Source of the DNA: a bacterium 336/3
GTDB taxonomy: Bacteria > Bacteroidota > Bacteroidia > Cytophagales > Thermonemataceae
Assembly (NCBI GenBank): GCA_001281695.1
Contig: LJIE01000001.1
Location: 3,185,521-3,249,520, forward strand
Reading direction: 5' to 3'
Length of the DNA: 64,000 nt
The notes beneath the pieces were generated by a model. It was not told where the DNA came from and searched no databases. It saw only the letters and a program-made list of their open reading frames with translations. The position numbers were made by a program, and so were the translations under genes. Every line of letters starts with the position of its first letter. Within the stretch, counting starts at the first letter, position 1. Shown here one piece after another: positions 35,436 through 44,363 of this stretch.

Positions 35436-35468
35436 AAATCCCTTTTTGGTAGTACCAAGAAGGGATTT
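35436..35468 (-). terminator. Terminator of the isocitrate dehydrogenase gene
   Basis: Stem AAATCCC (35436-35442) with GGGATTT (35462-35468), extended by the inner pair TTGGTA/TACCAA, and a T-run on the minus strand. Confidence 0.85.
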
Positions 35469-35486
35469 AACTCTAAACTGAAAGGA

Positions 35487-36929
35487 TTAAGCACCTTGTC
35501 CTGCGGAGAAGGCTTCTACACCATCAAACTTACATAAGTTTTCAGTCTTGATGATTGTATAACCTGCTTCCATTACTTTTTTCTGTAATTCAATAAAATC
35601 CGAGTATTTTACATCACCACCATTTCCTTTATAACGGCAACGCCAGTGGTCAGTGCAGAAAGTTTCTGGCAAACCATTAGGATATACTTTTACCCCACGA
35701 TTGGTTATCATAGTCAGGTGTAAATCACCCGATTTAATATTTTCTAAAGCTTTTCCAAGTTTATTGGCATCTCTATCATCACAATATAAAAATAGATCAT
35801 AACCTATAGTTTCTATTTTTGTAGGCTGTGCAGGGCGTACTTTTACTTTGATAGCTTCTTTCGCCTGAGAATAATCTACTGCTTTTAATTTAACAGGGCG
35901 TTGTCCTATTCTTGCAACAACTGCATCAGCAAACTCTTTTGTACCCACTTTTTCTGTACTTACACCTTCTTTAAAAATATCATAAGTATGGATTCCATCT
36001 TCAAGAGCTTTTATCCAAGCATTGTGTACTTTCTCAGCAACATCACCTTGCCCAATATGCACCAACATCTGAATAGCTCCTAAAAGTAATCCAGAAGGGT
36101 TTGCTAAATTTTGTCCAGCTCTACGAGGTGCAGAACCATGAATTGCCTCAAACATGGATACTTCTTCACCAATATTAGCAGAACCTGCAAGTCCTACAGA
36201 ACCTGCGATTTGAGCAGCTACATCTGAAAGAATATCACCATATAAATTTGGCATTACAATGACATCAAATGCTTCAGGAGTATCAGCCAATTTAGCTGCT
36301 CCAATATCTACAATCCAATGTTCTTTTTCTAATTCTGGATATTCTTCTCCAATTTCATCAAATATTTTATGAAACAGACCATCTGTTTGTTTCATGATGT
36401 TGTCTTTGGTAAAACAAGTTACTTTTTTTCTACCATACTGACGAGCATACTCAAATGCATAACGAACGATTTTTTCTGTACCAGGGCGAGTAATGATTTT
36501 CAAGCATTGTACTACTTCAGGAGTTTGTTGATGTTCAATGCCAGCATATAAATCTTCTTCATTCTCACGAACAATAATTACATCCATCACAGGGTGTTTG
36601 GTATCTACATAAGGAGCATACGAAACACATGGACGAATATTAGCAAATAAACCCAACATTTTGCGAGTAGTTACATTCAAACTCTTGAAACCACCACCCT
36701 GAGGAGTCGTAATAGGAGCTTTTAAGAAAACTTTTGTTCTACGAAGCGATTCCCAAGCACTTTCGTCAATACCTGCAGTATTTCCACTTAAATATACTTT
36801 TTCGCCAATTTCAATAACCTCTGGCTTAATTTTGGCACCTGCTGCCATTAAAATTTTTAATGTAGCCTCCATAATTTCGGGACCGATACCATCGCCATAG
36901 GCAACTGTAATAGGAGTTAATTCTTGCAT
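35487..36929 (-). CDS. icd: Isocitrate dehydrogenase, long form with C-terminal extension
   Basis: 480 aa member of the beta-decarboxylating dehydrogenases. YGDGIGPEIMEAT near residue 11, RENEEDLYAGIEHQ near 140, TKDNIMKQTDG near 185 and NLYGDILSD near 234 line the substrate and Mg sites. HGSAPRRAG and ANPSGLLLGA are typical coenzyme-side segments. Beyond about residue 340 there is an extra domain of roughly 130 residues (GYDLFLYCDDRDANKLGKAL) as in Thermus-type enzymes, longer than the about 420-aa E. coli type. It acts in the TCA cycle; NADP use is likely but not proven. Confidence 0.93.
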   Translation of the reverse strand: MQELTPITVAYGDGIGPEIMEATLKILMAAGAKIKPEVIEIGEKVYLSGNTAGIDESAWESLRRTKVFLKAPITTPQGGGFKSLNVTTRKMLGLFANIRPCVSYAPYVDTKHPVMDVIIVRENEEDLYAGIEHQQTPEVVQCLKIITRPGTEKIVRYAFEYARQYGRKKVTCFTKDNIMKQTDGLFHKIFDEIGEEYPELEKEHWIVDIGAAKLADTPEAFDVIVMPNLYGDILSDVAAQIAGSVGLAGSANIGEEVSMFEAIHGSAPRRAGQNLANPSGLLLGAIQMLVHIGQGDVAEKVHNAWIKALEDGIHTYDIFKEGVSTEKVGTKEFADAVVARIGQRPVKLKAVDYSQAKEAIKVKVRPAQPTKIETIGYDLFLYCDDRDANKLGKALENIKSGDLHLTMITNRGVKVYPNGLPETFCTDHWRCRYKGNGGDVKYSDFIELQKKVMEAGYTIIKTENLCKFDGVEAFSAGQGA

Positions 36930-37210
36930 AACAGATTGTGTTAGATTAAAAAAATAGTAAAACTATCATAGAAAACCCTCTATTTATTAAAAAGTTCAGA
37001 AATTTTGTTTTTTTTTATATAATTTTTTTATATAATCCTCATTTTATGCATTTTACAAGTTAATAATTCATTTTTTTAGTAAAACACACCTTAGTAAAAG
37101 CTTACTCATTTAACTATATATATGTATGATTTATACAAATCATCTCTGAGTTCTTGTAATATAAAAAGCTTTATTACAATAAAATCATCATGTGTATAAA
37201 ACTAAAGAAT

Positions 37211-37381
37211 ATGGAAATCATAAACATATTGGAGTAAGCATAAAATAAAGGAGAATACACAATTTTAACTGATTGTGATTTGTTTTTTGAGGAAGGCAAA
37301 CAAGATGAATTGGTAGAACGTTTACAACAGAAACTTGGGAAAACAAGAGATGAAATTATTAAATTAATTAGTGGTGTATAA
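37211..37381 (+). pseudogene. Broken CsbD-family stress protein gene
   Basis: The second part reads [20 protein letters not shown] and continues [19 protein letters not shown] to a TAA at 37379, a good match to the CsbD pattern (LTDxDL, GKxDELxxRLQ, KTxEE). The first part has two in-frame stops (37235 and 37241), while another frame gives YWSKHKIK, which joins it if one A is restored in the run at 37247-37249. The ATG at 37211 fits the expected start. The remaining gap back to icd (36930-37210) shows nothing else. It appears to be a small general-stress gene killed by indels. Confidence 0.6.
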
Positions 37382-37481
37382 TTATTATTTAAGTATTTAC
37401 CTTTAAATAACAGGAATCATAAGATTTCTATGATAATTTTATTTGTCTGATTTTATAGTTTTATTTTATAATTTACTGGTT

Positions 37482-38069
37482 TTAGTCCCAACTCCCAATA
37501 GTTACAATAATCTCATTTCTTCTATTAAATAATTGGTAAGGACGATTATAGCTCAAAAAACGAAAATTACCATAATAAGCATAACCTTGGTCTTGTAAAA
37601 TATGTTCCAATACTTTGATTTGTTCTCTGATTTTTTCATCAGAAGCAAAACCTGAAAATCTGATAGCTGCCACATATTCTCCAGAAATCACTTTGATAAT
37701 GATATTGGAATCATTGGGAATAGGTAAGTTTTCTTTTGTATATGTTGTAGGCATGAGAAAACTCATCATGGAAGTAGATTCTCCTATATCCATGTGAATA
37801 GGGCCTATGATATTGATTCGTTTATTTTCTTTATTTGAACCAGATACATAATTGGCTAACTTACTAAAACCTATTCGACTCAAGTCTGTATAAGATTTTG
37901 TGGAAGAATGTATCCCAGCCATTGTAACCAATGGATAATATCTTATTTCAAAATTTTCTTTAGATTTAACTAAGTTATAATTTTTAGATTGATGGATAAC
38001 AGCAAGGTAAACTTGAAATATAGCAAATATACCTACTAATATACTCACTCCAATAATGAAGGTTTTCAT
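37482..38069 (-). CDS. SOUL heme-binding family protein
   Basis: 195 aa. N-terminal membrane anchor (FIIGVSILVGIFAIFQVYLAV), then the SOUL/HBP core: ENFEIRYYPLVTMAG, FSKLANYVSG, KRINIIGPIHMDIG, MSFLMPTTYTKENLPIP, and FRFLSYNRPYQLFNRRNEI. SOUL proteins bind heme or porphyrin. It sits in the stress-type cluster between the two CsbD-like loci, possibly in the periplasm. Confidence 0.9.
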   Translation of the reverse strand: MKTFIIGVSILVGIFAIFQVYLAVIHQSKNYNLVKSKENFEIRYYPLVTMAGIHSSTKSYTDLSRIGFSKLANYVSGSNKENKRINIIGPIHMDIGESTSMMSFLMPTTYTKENLPIPNDSNIIIKVISGEYVAAIRFSGFASDEKIREQIKVLEHILQDQGYAYYGNFRFLSYNRPYQLFNRRNEIIVTIGSWD

Positions 38070-38292
38070 GATTTTATTTTTAAAATTTGACTTATCAATA
38101 AACCAAAATATTTTTTACACTTTTTTCTATGAGTTACAAAAGTAAATTTTTAGAAGATAGGAAGTATTACACCATTCTCAAAAAAAATTACATAATTCAT
38201 TTATTTTCAGCAATATCCAAATAATATTTTATAAGTATGATATGTGTAAGCTTTAGCTTTAGATGTGTAATGCTTTATCTATGAAATACACC

Positions 38293-38300
38293 TAAATTTG
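38293..38300 (+). promoter_or_regulatory. Putative -7 element before the 71-aa gene
   Basis: TAAATTTG fits TAnnTTTG and lies 40 bases before the ATG at 38341. No clear -33 box at the right distance. Confidence 0.3.
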
Positions 38301-38340
38301 TATTGTTCAATTATCAAATCACACTTTTAATCAAACAATC

Positions 38341-38556
38341 ATGAACCATAGACTTAATACTCCTTTCACAAAGAATGGTTTTCAACAAGAATTAGAAGAG
38401 CGTAAGATTTTCAGAAAGATTAAACAACTGATTTCTTTTTTACTTAATTCAGCAAATCGTCTCCGTTTAACTGTAATGGGCTCTAATTTTAATCAAAAAC
38501 CAAAAAATATAAATGGACATGTAGTTATGATGAAGAAACCTTCTGAGAGTAAATAA
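38341..38556 (+). CDS. Small basic protein, unknown
   Basis: 71 aa, MNHRLNTPFTKNG start, a helix QELEERKIFRKIKQLISFLLNSANRL, and a basic tail (MMKKPSESK). It is Lys/Arg-rich and has no signal. It begins a plus-strand run with the small lipoprotein, the cupin and the AraC-type regulator. A real gene is plausible because of the -7 box and short spacing to the next gene, but homologues are not recognised. Confidence 0.5.
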   Translation: MNHRLNTPFTKNGFQQELEERKIFRKIKQLISFLLNSANRLRLTVMGSNFNQKPKNINGHVVMMKKPSESK

Positions 38557-38592
38557 AAGTTATAATCATTTTATACTAAACATTTTATAATT

Positions 38593-38904
38593 ATGAAAAC
38601 TAAATGGATAAAACCTCTTTTATGGTATTTTTGTATAAGTATTCTACTAATAGGAACGATAAGCTGTGAAATATCCTCTAATCAAGATAACAAAAAAGAA
38701 AATAGTTCAGCCTTACTATTCCAACCTATTTTAGATTCCATTTATAACTATCATAACAAACAAGTTTTGGATAGTTCTAAAAAAGAGCCAACACTCAATA
38801 TCATGCAAGAGGTTCGAACTATTTATCAAAAATATGAACAGAACATCCTAGATACACAACAAAAAAATAAAACCATAACAGATAGTTTAGAAAGTATGAA
38901 TTGA
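38593..38904 (+). CDS. Small lipoprotein, unknown
   Basis: 103 aa with a lipoprotein signal ending IGTISC (Cys26). The mature part is helical and polar (QPILDSIYNYHNKQVLDSSKK, IYQKYEQNILDTQQKNK). No family recognised. It is in the same orientation as the cupin and AraC genes and 44 bases before the cupin start. Confidence 0.65.
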   Translation: MKTKWIKPLLWYFCISILLIGTISCEISSNQDNKKENSSALLFQPILDSIYNYHNKQVLDSSKKEPTLNIMQEVRTIYQKYEQNILDTQQKNKTITDSLESMN

Positions 38905-38948
38905 AAAATTCGTGCTTTTTTCGAATATAGACATAAATATTTATCACT

Positions 38949-39317
38949 ATGACAAAAATTCATGATAATACCGAAGCAGAAAAAGCAAAAGCACATATTA
39001 TTATTGAGTTGATAGAGTATCTACCCAAGTCTGTAGTGAGTAGAACAATTATTAAAAAAACTACAGGGAATATTGCCCTCGTTTCTTTTGATGTGGGTGA
39101 GGAAATGGAAGAAAAAATATCTCCTTTTGACACATATATTCAAATTATTGATGGAGTAGCTTCTATTACCATTCAGGACAAAAATTATACGCTTACTTTA
39201 GGTGAAGGAATTATCATTCCAGCCCATGCAAAACATCATTTCAATGCCGATGAGCAGTTCAAAATGATTTCTACAACTATTAAAAGTGGATACGAAGACT
39301 TAAAAATACTTAGTTAG
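38949..39317 (+). CDS. Cupin-domain protein
   Basis: 122 aa single cupin. ALVSFDVGEEMEEKISPFDTYIQIIDG covers the first motif region and LTLGEGIIIPAHAKHHF the second. Compared with metal cupins, the first motif lacks the usual HxH pair, so it may bind a small ligand without a metal, or another metal. It comes just before the AraC-type regulator and probably helps sense or protect in the stress cluster. Confidence 0.85.
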   Translation: MTKIHDNTEAEKAKAHIIIELIEYLPKSVVSRTIIKKTTGNIALVSFDVGEEMEEKISPFDTYIQIIDGVASITIQDKNYTLTLGEGIIIPAHAKHHFNADEQFKMISTTIKSGYEDLKILS

Positions 39318-39426
39318 TGATATGAATATCATGAAGCAATATTTATTCTATTATTTTTGTTATTTGATAATGAAGCTATTTCTATGAAAAAATTAAGCCT
39401 GATTCAAGTATTTATTTTTAAACTTT

Positions 39427-39987
39427 ATGAAATTATATGTAAAATACATGGTAAGCCTTCGTTGCAAGATGGTTGTAAAATCTGAACTTGAAAAATTAGG
39501 TTTTCACCTAATTTCAGTTGATTTAGGAGTAGCAGAAATATTTGAAGATATCTCATCTGATCAGAGAGAACAGCTCAAAGTAAATTTGATGAAGTACGGT
39601 TTAGAATTATTAGAGGATAAAAAAAGCATTCTGATTGAAAAAATAAAAAATGTTATTGTTGAGATGATTCATTATTTAGATGAAATTCCTAAGGTCAATT
39701 ACTCTGAATACATTAGTGAAAAACTAGATTATGATTATGTTTATCTTGCCAACATTTTTTCAGAAGTGAAAGGTATTACCATCCAACATTACATCATCAT
39801 GCACAAAATAGAGAAAGTCAAGGAACTTCTTTTATATGATGAACTTAACCTTACAGAGATTTCCTACAAAATGCACTATAGTAGTGTAGCTCATTTATCT
39901 AATCAATTTAAGAAAATAACAGGATTATCTCCCTCATTCTACAAAAAGCTTAAAAAGAAAAGAAAAAAAAATCTTGAAAATATTTAA
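39427..39987 (+). CDS. AraC-type HTH regulator with HMA-like N-terminal domain
   Basis: 186 aa. The N-terminus MKLYVKYMVSLRCKMVVKSE followed by LEKLGFHLISVDLGVAEI has the shape of a heavy-metal-associated (ferredoxin-like) domain, with one Cys (C13) where CxxC is usual. The C-terminal third is an AraC HTH: IMHKIEKVKELLLYDELNLTEISYKM, then YSSVAHLSNQFKKITGLSPSFYKK. Such proteins are common in Bacteroidota. It may control the adjacent stress genes, but the sequence does not prove it. Confidence 0.82.
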   Translation: MKLYVKYMVSLRCKMVVKSELEKLGFHLISVDLGVAEIFEDISSDQREQLKVNLMKYGLELLEDKKSILIEKIKNVIVEMIHYLDEIPKVNYSEYISEKLDYDYVYLANIFSEVKGITIQHYIIMHKIEKVKELLLYDELNLTEISYKMHYSSVAHLSNQFKKITGLSPSFYKKLKKKRKKNLENI

Positions 39988-39995
39988 TAAAATAT

Positions 39996-40022
39996 AAAAC
40001 AGCATTTGTAATGCTGTTTTAT
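39996..40022. terminator. Bidirectional terminator after the AraC-type gene
   Basis: 10-bp stem AAAACAGCAT (39996-40005) with ATGCTGTTTT (40011-40020), loop TTGTA. A- and T-runs on either side suit both the AraC gene and the convergent small ORF. Confidence 0.8.
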
Positions 40023-40050
40023 TGGAGATATATAATTACTTTGCCTCTGT

Positions 40051-40215
40051 CTACATATTAGTAAGAATGCTTTTTTTAGTAAGCCTTGTTTCTATTGGTT
40101 TTAACAATTCTTCATCTTTTATCAGTTGTGGAAAATTTTTCTGAAGTCCTTTTGACAATACTTCCCAATTTCCTGTAATTTTAAAATCTTCGTTTGATTT
40201 AGTTGGTACATTCAT
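40051..40215 (-). CDS. Short CsbD-like protein
   Basis: 54 aa from ATG at 40215 to TAG at 40051. KITGNWEVLSKGLQKNFPQL corresponds to the N-terminal half of Bacteroidota CsbD-like stress proteins (TGNWN..K..LK..FPQLT). After FPQL the usual LTxxDLxxxxGKE segment is missing and the sequence continues DEELLKPIETRLTKKS, so it appears to have lost about 12 residues. It may be a small functional variant or a decaying copy. Its size put it below usual gene-calling limits. Confidence 0.55.
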   Translation of the reverse strand: MNVPTKSNEDFKITGNWEVLSKGLQKNFPQLIKDEELLKPIETRLTKKSILTNM

Positions 40216-40351
40216 GGTTTGTAGAATTTAAAATGTGAACTATTACAATGTAAACCTACATACCTTTTCTCAATAAATTCTTACATCTATTCTTTATAAA
40301 CTTATGTATATCCTACTTTTTCTTTTTTTAGTATTTAAGTATTGTATTAAT

Positions 40352-41113
40352 TTATTTTTTTGTTTCTCTCCACAATTCCCTCATTTTTATATATTTGCAA
40401 AAAGTTGCAAAAGCTGATATGGCACAAACCAAAAACCCTTTGTAACCATCCAAAAAACCTAATCGGAAGAAATAACTGTATATAAACTTCCAAACAGGAT
40501 TGATAAAAACCTTATATAAAGGTGCTTTTTTTCCCTTCTGTACTGCTTCTTTTGCACCTATTTCTGTAAACTTATTAAATTGAGCAATATGCTGATGAAT
40601 AGAATAATAACTATAATGTAAAATATCTCCTTTAAGTTTTATAAGTTTAGCATCATCATGAATTGTTAGTTGTTCATGAAGGCTTTGACCTTGCCATTGT
40701 GCTTTTTTTCGATTATATAACCTGATCTTCCTATCAGGATACCAGTCTGTATGTCGAATCCACTTACCAATATAGTTTGTCATTCGAGGCATTTCGTAGG
40801 CATCTGCTGTGAGAGTATTTTTGATAGCAAGAATTTCTTTTTTTAATTTTTCTGAAAGCTCTTCATCAGCATCTAATGAAAGAATCCAGTCATTTTCAGC
40901 TTGGGCATCTGCAAAGTTTTTTTGTTCTACATAACCCAAAAAAGTTTGCTCTATAAATTTCACACCATATTGCAGACAAATATCTTTGGTTTTATCTATG
41001 GAAAAAGAATCTACAACTACAACTTCATCAGCAACTCCTTTCACAGATTCAAGACATCTGGCTATATTCTTTTCTTCGTTGAGGGTAATTATACTAACCG
41101 AAATTTTTATCAT
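40352..41113 (-). CDS. Glycosyltransferase family 2 (WaaE/KdtX-like)
   Basis: 253 aa from the ATG at 41113. GT-A start VSIITLNEEKNIARCLESV, DxD-type SLDADEEL near residue 84, and the downstream DWYPDRKIRLYNRKKAQWQG, LHEQL and YSYYSIHQHI that characterise the WaaE-like group, which adds sugars to the LPS core. A short hydrophobic C-terminal part may associate with the membrane. It is divergent from the subtilisin gene. Confidence 0.9.
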   Translation of the reverse strand: MIKISVSIITLNEEKNIARCLESVKGVADEVVVVDSFSIDKTKDICLQYGVKFIEQTFLGYVEQKNFADAQAENDWILSLDADEELSEKLKKEILAIKNTLTADAYEMPRMTNYIGKWIRHTDWYPDRKIRLYNRKKAQWQGQSLHEQLTIHDDAKLIKLKGDILHYSYYSIHQHIAQFNKFTEIGAKEAVQKGKKAPLYKVFINPVWKFIYSYFFRLGFLDGYKGFLVCAISAFATFCKYIKMRELWRETKK

Positions 41114-41194
41114 AATCAAAAATCAGCTTACTTTTTAAGTACTTTTGGTATAAATTGATAGATTTACAAAATGCTTTTATTAAAGTACAATACT

Positions 41195-44100
41195 ATGAAT
41201 AAAATCGTTACGATTCTTGCCTTTTTTTTGATAAATGTAGCCATAGCTCAAAATATACATCCATCTCAAATTGTTTTGAAGGTTCGTACACAAGGTGTAT
41301 TACCCCATCAGATTTCGTGGTTGAGTAATGAAGTTCCAAAAAAAGCTTTCCCAAAACATCAATCTCCTGACCCTAAAGCAAAAAGCAGAAGTGGTAAGCC
41401 TTTGGTCGATTTATCACGCATATACTATCTCAATCTCAAAAATAATATAACTGTTGACCAAGCTTTATCTGTTTTAAAAGGAGATAAAACTTTAGAATAT
41501 GTATCGCCCATTCATATTCCACAGCCTTTATTTATGCCTAATGACCCAAGTATTACTTCTACAGACCCCGATTATAGCCAATATTATCTTGAAAAAATCA
41601 AGGCTTATGAAGCATGGGATATTCAACAAAGTAATCCTTCTACAGTGATTGGTATTATTGATTATGGTTTCAGAACTACTCACGAAGATTTAATTGGTAA
41701 TCTGCATCCAGATTATATAGATTTAGGCAATAATGATTTCAATTTGAGCTTACCCCACCCTTTTAGTTATCATGGTGGAGCTGTGGCAGGAGTGGCTGCT
41801 GCCACTCCCAACAATGGCATTGGTATTGCTGGTGTGGGCTATAATAGCCGTTATTTGCCTGTAAAAGCCATTACTGATGCTCTAAATATTTTTCGTTTTG
41901 ATGCTGCTGTCATTTATTTGGCAGACAGAGGGGTACAAGTTATCAATATGTCATTTGGATATGCTGGCAATCCTGATGAATATTGGGAAGATATTGTAAA
42001 CTATGCTGTTATCAATAAAGATGTTGTGATGGTGGCTGCTGCTGGTAATGATGGAAATACAGGTCGTTATTGGCCTGCAAGTTACAAAAACGTGATTTCT
42101 GTAGCAGGAACAACCTCTTCGGATACCAAATGGAGTGGAAGTAATTACAATTATGAAGTAGATATCACTGCACCAAGCGAATTTATTCATACTACTTATT
42201 ATAATTGTTGTGCATATTCAGGAGCATTCAATAATAATAACTCATATATCCCTGCTTTGAGCTTCAATATGAGTGGAACGTCTTTTGCTGCCCCACAAGT
42301 ATCTGGAGCTATTGCACTTATGCGTACACAGTTTCCAAGTTTGGATGCTTTTCAGGCTATGGAACGAATCATTGCCACTTCTGACAATATTGATGCCTTG
42401 AATCCCAGTTTCGCAGGACAAATGGGAAAAGGCAGATTAAATGTTTTTAGAGCCGTTTCAGAAACCAATGTAAAGGCTATACATTCAGAAAATCAAAGGT
42501 TTATCAACAATACTGACCCTTTTGCTTCATTTCAGGCTGATTTGGCAATGGATTTTAAAAATTTGCTCTCTCCTACTTCCAATTTAACAGCCACTCTGAG
42601 TAGTCTTTCACCTTTTGTAACAGTAATTTCTAGTACTGTCAATTTAGGTGTGATGAATGCCAATGAAATAAAAAACAATATCACAACACCATTTAGAATC
42701 CAAGTTGCCCCTAACACCCCTTACAATACTGAGATTGTTTTAAGAATAGATTATCAGGATGGGGCTTTTACAAATTATGAATACTTTAAAATCGTTGTCA
42801 ATCCCGATTATGCTCATATAGACATCAATGATTTGACGCTTCATGTAGGTAGAATGGGGAAAATCGCAGAATATTTCTATCCATACAGAAAAAGTGTAGG
42901 CTACAACAATGCTGGTGATTATACTACCATTGCATACGCAGGAGGTTTGATACTCAGCACACACCAAGATTCTCTTGTTAATTCTGTTCCCAATTATACA
43001 GGTGGTACTACATCAGACTTTGATACCTCTGGAGTTAATTCATTTACTATTTTTAAAGACAATACTTATCAAGAAATAAAGGCAAATTTTAAAGACAATA
43101 TTGCAAATCGTCCCAAGCTCAAAATTCAGAAAAAGGCTTATGCCTACCAAGCAAGCCCTAACAATAAGTTTATCATTGTCGAATATGATATAACCAACGA
43201 TTCCACCCGAACCATTCAAAACTTGTATGCTTCTGTATTCACCGATTTTGATTTATCTACTTATACTCAAAACAGAGCAGATTGGGACAATACACTCAAA
43301 TTGGGTTATGCCTATCATAGTTCAGGAAATTTGTATGCGGGTATCAAGCTTTTGACTACTCAAACACCTAATTATTATGCATTTAACAATAATGGTAGTA
43401 GCAGTTCTTTGAATTTGTATGATGGTTTTACTAAAACAGAAAAACATACAGCCGTTTCAAATGGATTGGCTCGTACACAGGCAGGTACAAGCGGATTGGG
43501 TACGGATGTTTCTCTTGCTACAGGAGGTACTATTACCAATTTAGCACCCAATGAAACACGCAAAATTGCCTTTGCGTATGTAGTGGGAGATAATCTTACA
43601 GAGCTACAAGAAAACGCTCAATTTGCACAAGATAAATTTATTGAAGTAAATACCACTCCACTGCCCAATATAGCCAGTTTGCTTACAGTTTGTAATCAGG
43701 GAAGTATTACTTTAGCACCCAATAATGGTGTTTTATTTGATTTTTATGATAGTTTTCCGCTTACTACACCTATTTTTTCAGGAAGTAGTTTAACATTAAA
43801 TAATCTTATTAATAATCAAACCATTTATATTGTTGGTAAAGATAAACTTTATCCCAGTACTACCAAAACAGTCAATATTCAAGTAGCACCTCTACACAAA
43901 GCCCAAATTGTTGCTACTCCATATTTAAGAACCGAATGGTTTTTTGAAGATTACAGTACCAATGCTACAAATTCTATTTGGGATTTTGGAGATGGCTCAA
44001 CGGGCACAGGTAAATATGTAAGGCATACTTTTCCAACTACTCAAAATTATACCATTAAATTAATCAGTTCTAACACTTTGGGATGTATAGATTCTACAAC

Positions 44101-44356
44101 CAAAACCATTAGTGTGGTAGCTTCATTGGATAAAGATTTAGAAAACATTATTGTTTATCCAAATCCTACTGAAAACAAAGTATTTATAAAAGGAATTGTG
44201 AATATTCAGTGGCAATTGCAAAATGTGTGGGGAAATATTGTACTAAAAGGCAGAGAAAATGAGTTTGATTTAAAAGTATTACCTTCTGGCTTGTATTATT
44301 TACAGATTAAAAATCTTTCAGGTAGTATAAAAACATTTAAAATTGTGAAAAAATAA
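41195..44356 (+). CDS. Subtilisin-like S8 peptidase, T9SS cargo
   Basis: 1053 aa from the ATG at 41195; the preceding MLLLKYNT from an earlier ATG is not needed. Signal peptide ending VAIAQ. Propeptide, then the S8 triad: Asp in IGIIDYGFRTTHED near 155, His in YHGGAVAGVAAATPN near 200, Ser in SGTSFAAPQVSG near 370. A PKD-like segment (IWDFGDGSTG) precedes a type A T9SS sorting domain with VYPNPTENKV and GLYYLQIKN. It is secreted to the surface and is likely a broad protease. Confidence 0.93.
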   Translation: MNKIVTILAFFLINVAIAQNIHPSQIVLKVRTQGVLPHQISWLSNEVPKKAFPKHQSPDPKAKSRSGKPLVDLSRIYYLNLKNNITVDQALSVLKGDKTLEYVSPIHIPQPLFMPNDPSITSTDPDYSQYYLEKIKAYEAWDIQQSNPSTVIGIIDYGFRTTHEDLIGNLHPDYIDLGNNDFNLSLPHPFSYHGGAVAGVAAATPNNGIGIAGVGYNSRYLPVKAITDALNIFRFDAAVIYLADRGVQVINMSFGYAGNPDEYWEDIVNYAVINKDVVMVAAAGNDGNTGRYWPASYKNVISVAGTTSSDTKWSGSNYNYEVDITAPSEFIHTTYYNCCAYSGAFNNNNSYIPALSFNMSGTSFAAPQVSGAIALMRTQFPSLDAFQAMERIIATSDNIDALNPSFAGQMGKGRLNVFRAVSETNVKAIHSENQRFINNTDPFASFQADLAMDFKNLLSPTSNLTATLSSLSPFVTVISSTVNLGVMNANEIKNNITTPFRIQVAPNTPYNTEIVLRIDYQDGAFTNYEYFKIVVNPDYAHIDINDLTLHVGRMGKIAEYFYPYRKSVGYNNAGDYTTIAYAGGLILSTHQDSLVNSVPNYTGGTTSDFDTSGVNSFTIFKDNTYQEIKANFKDNIANRPKLKIQKKAYAYQASPNNKFIIVEYDITNDSTRTIQNLYASVFTDFDLSTYTQNRADWDNTLKLGYAYHSSGNLYAGIKLLTTQTPNYYAFNNNGSSSSLNLYDGFTKTEKHTAVSNGLARTQAGTSGLGTDVSLATGGTITNLAPNETRKIAFAYVVGDNLTELQENAQFAQDKFIEVNTTPLPNIASLLTVCNQGSITLAPNNGVLFDFYDSFPLTTPIFSGSSLTLNNLINNQTIYIVGKDKLYPSTTKTVNIQVAPLHKAQIVATPYLRTEWFFEDYSTNATNSIWDFGDGSTGTGKYVRHTFPTTQNYTIKLISSNTLGCIDSTTKTISVVASLDKDLENIIVYPNPTENKVFIKGIVNIQWQLQNVWGNIVLKGRENEFDLKVLPSGLYYLQIKNLSGSIKTFKIVKK

Positions 44357-44363
44357 AAGAAGT

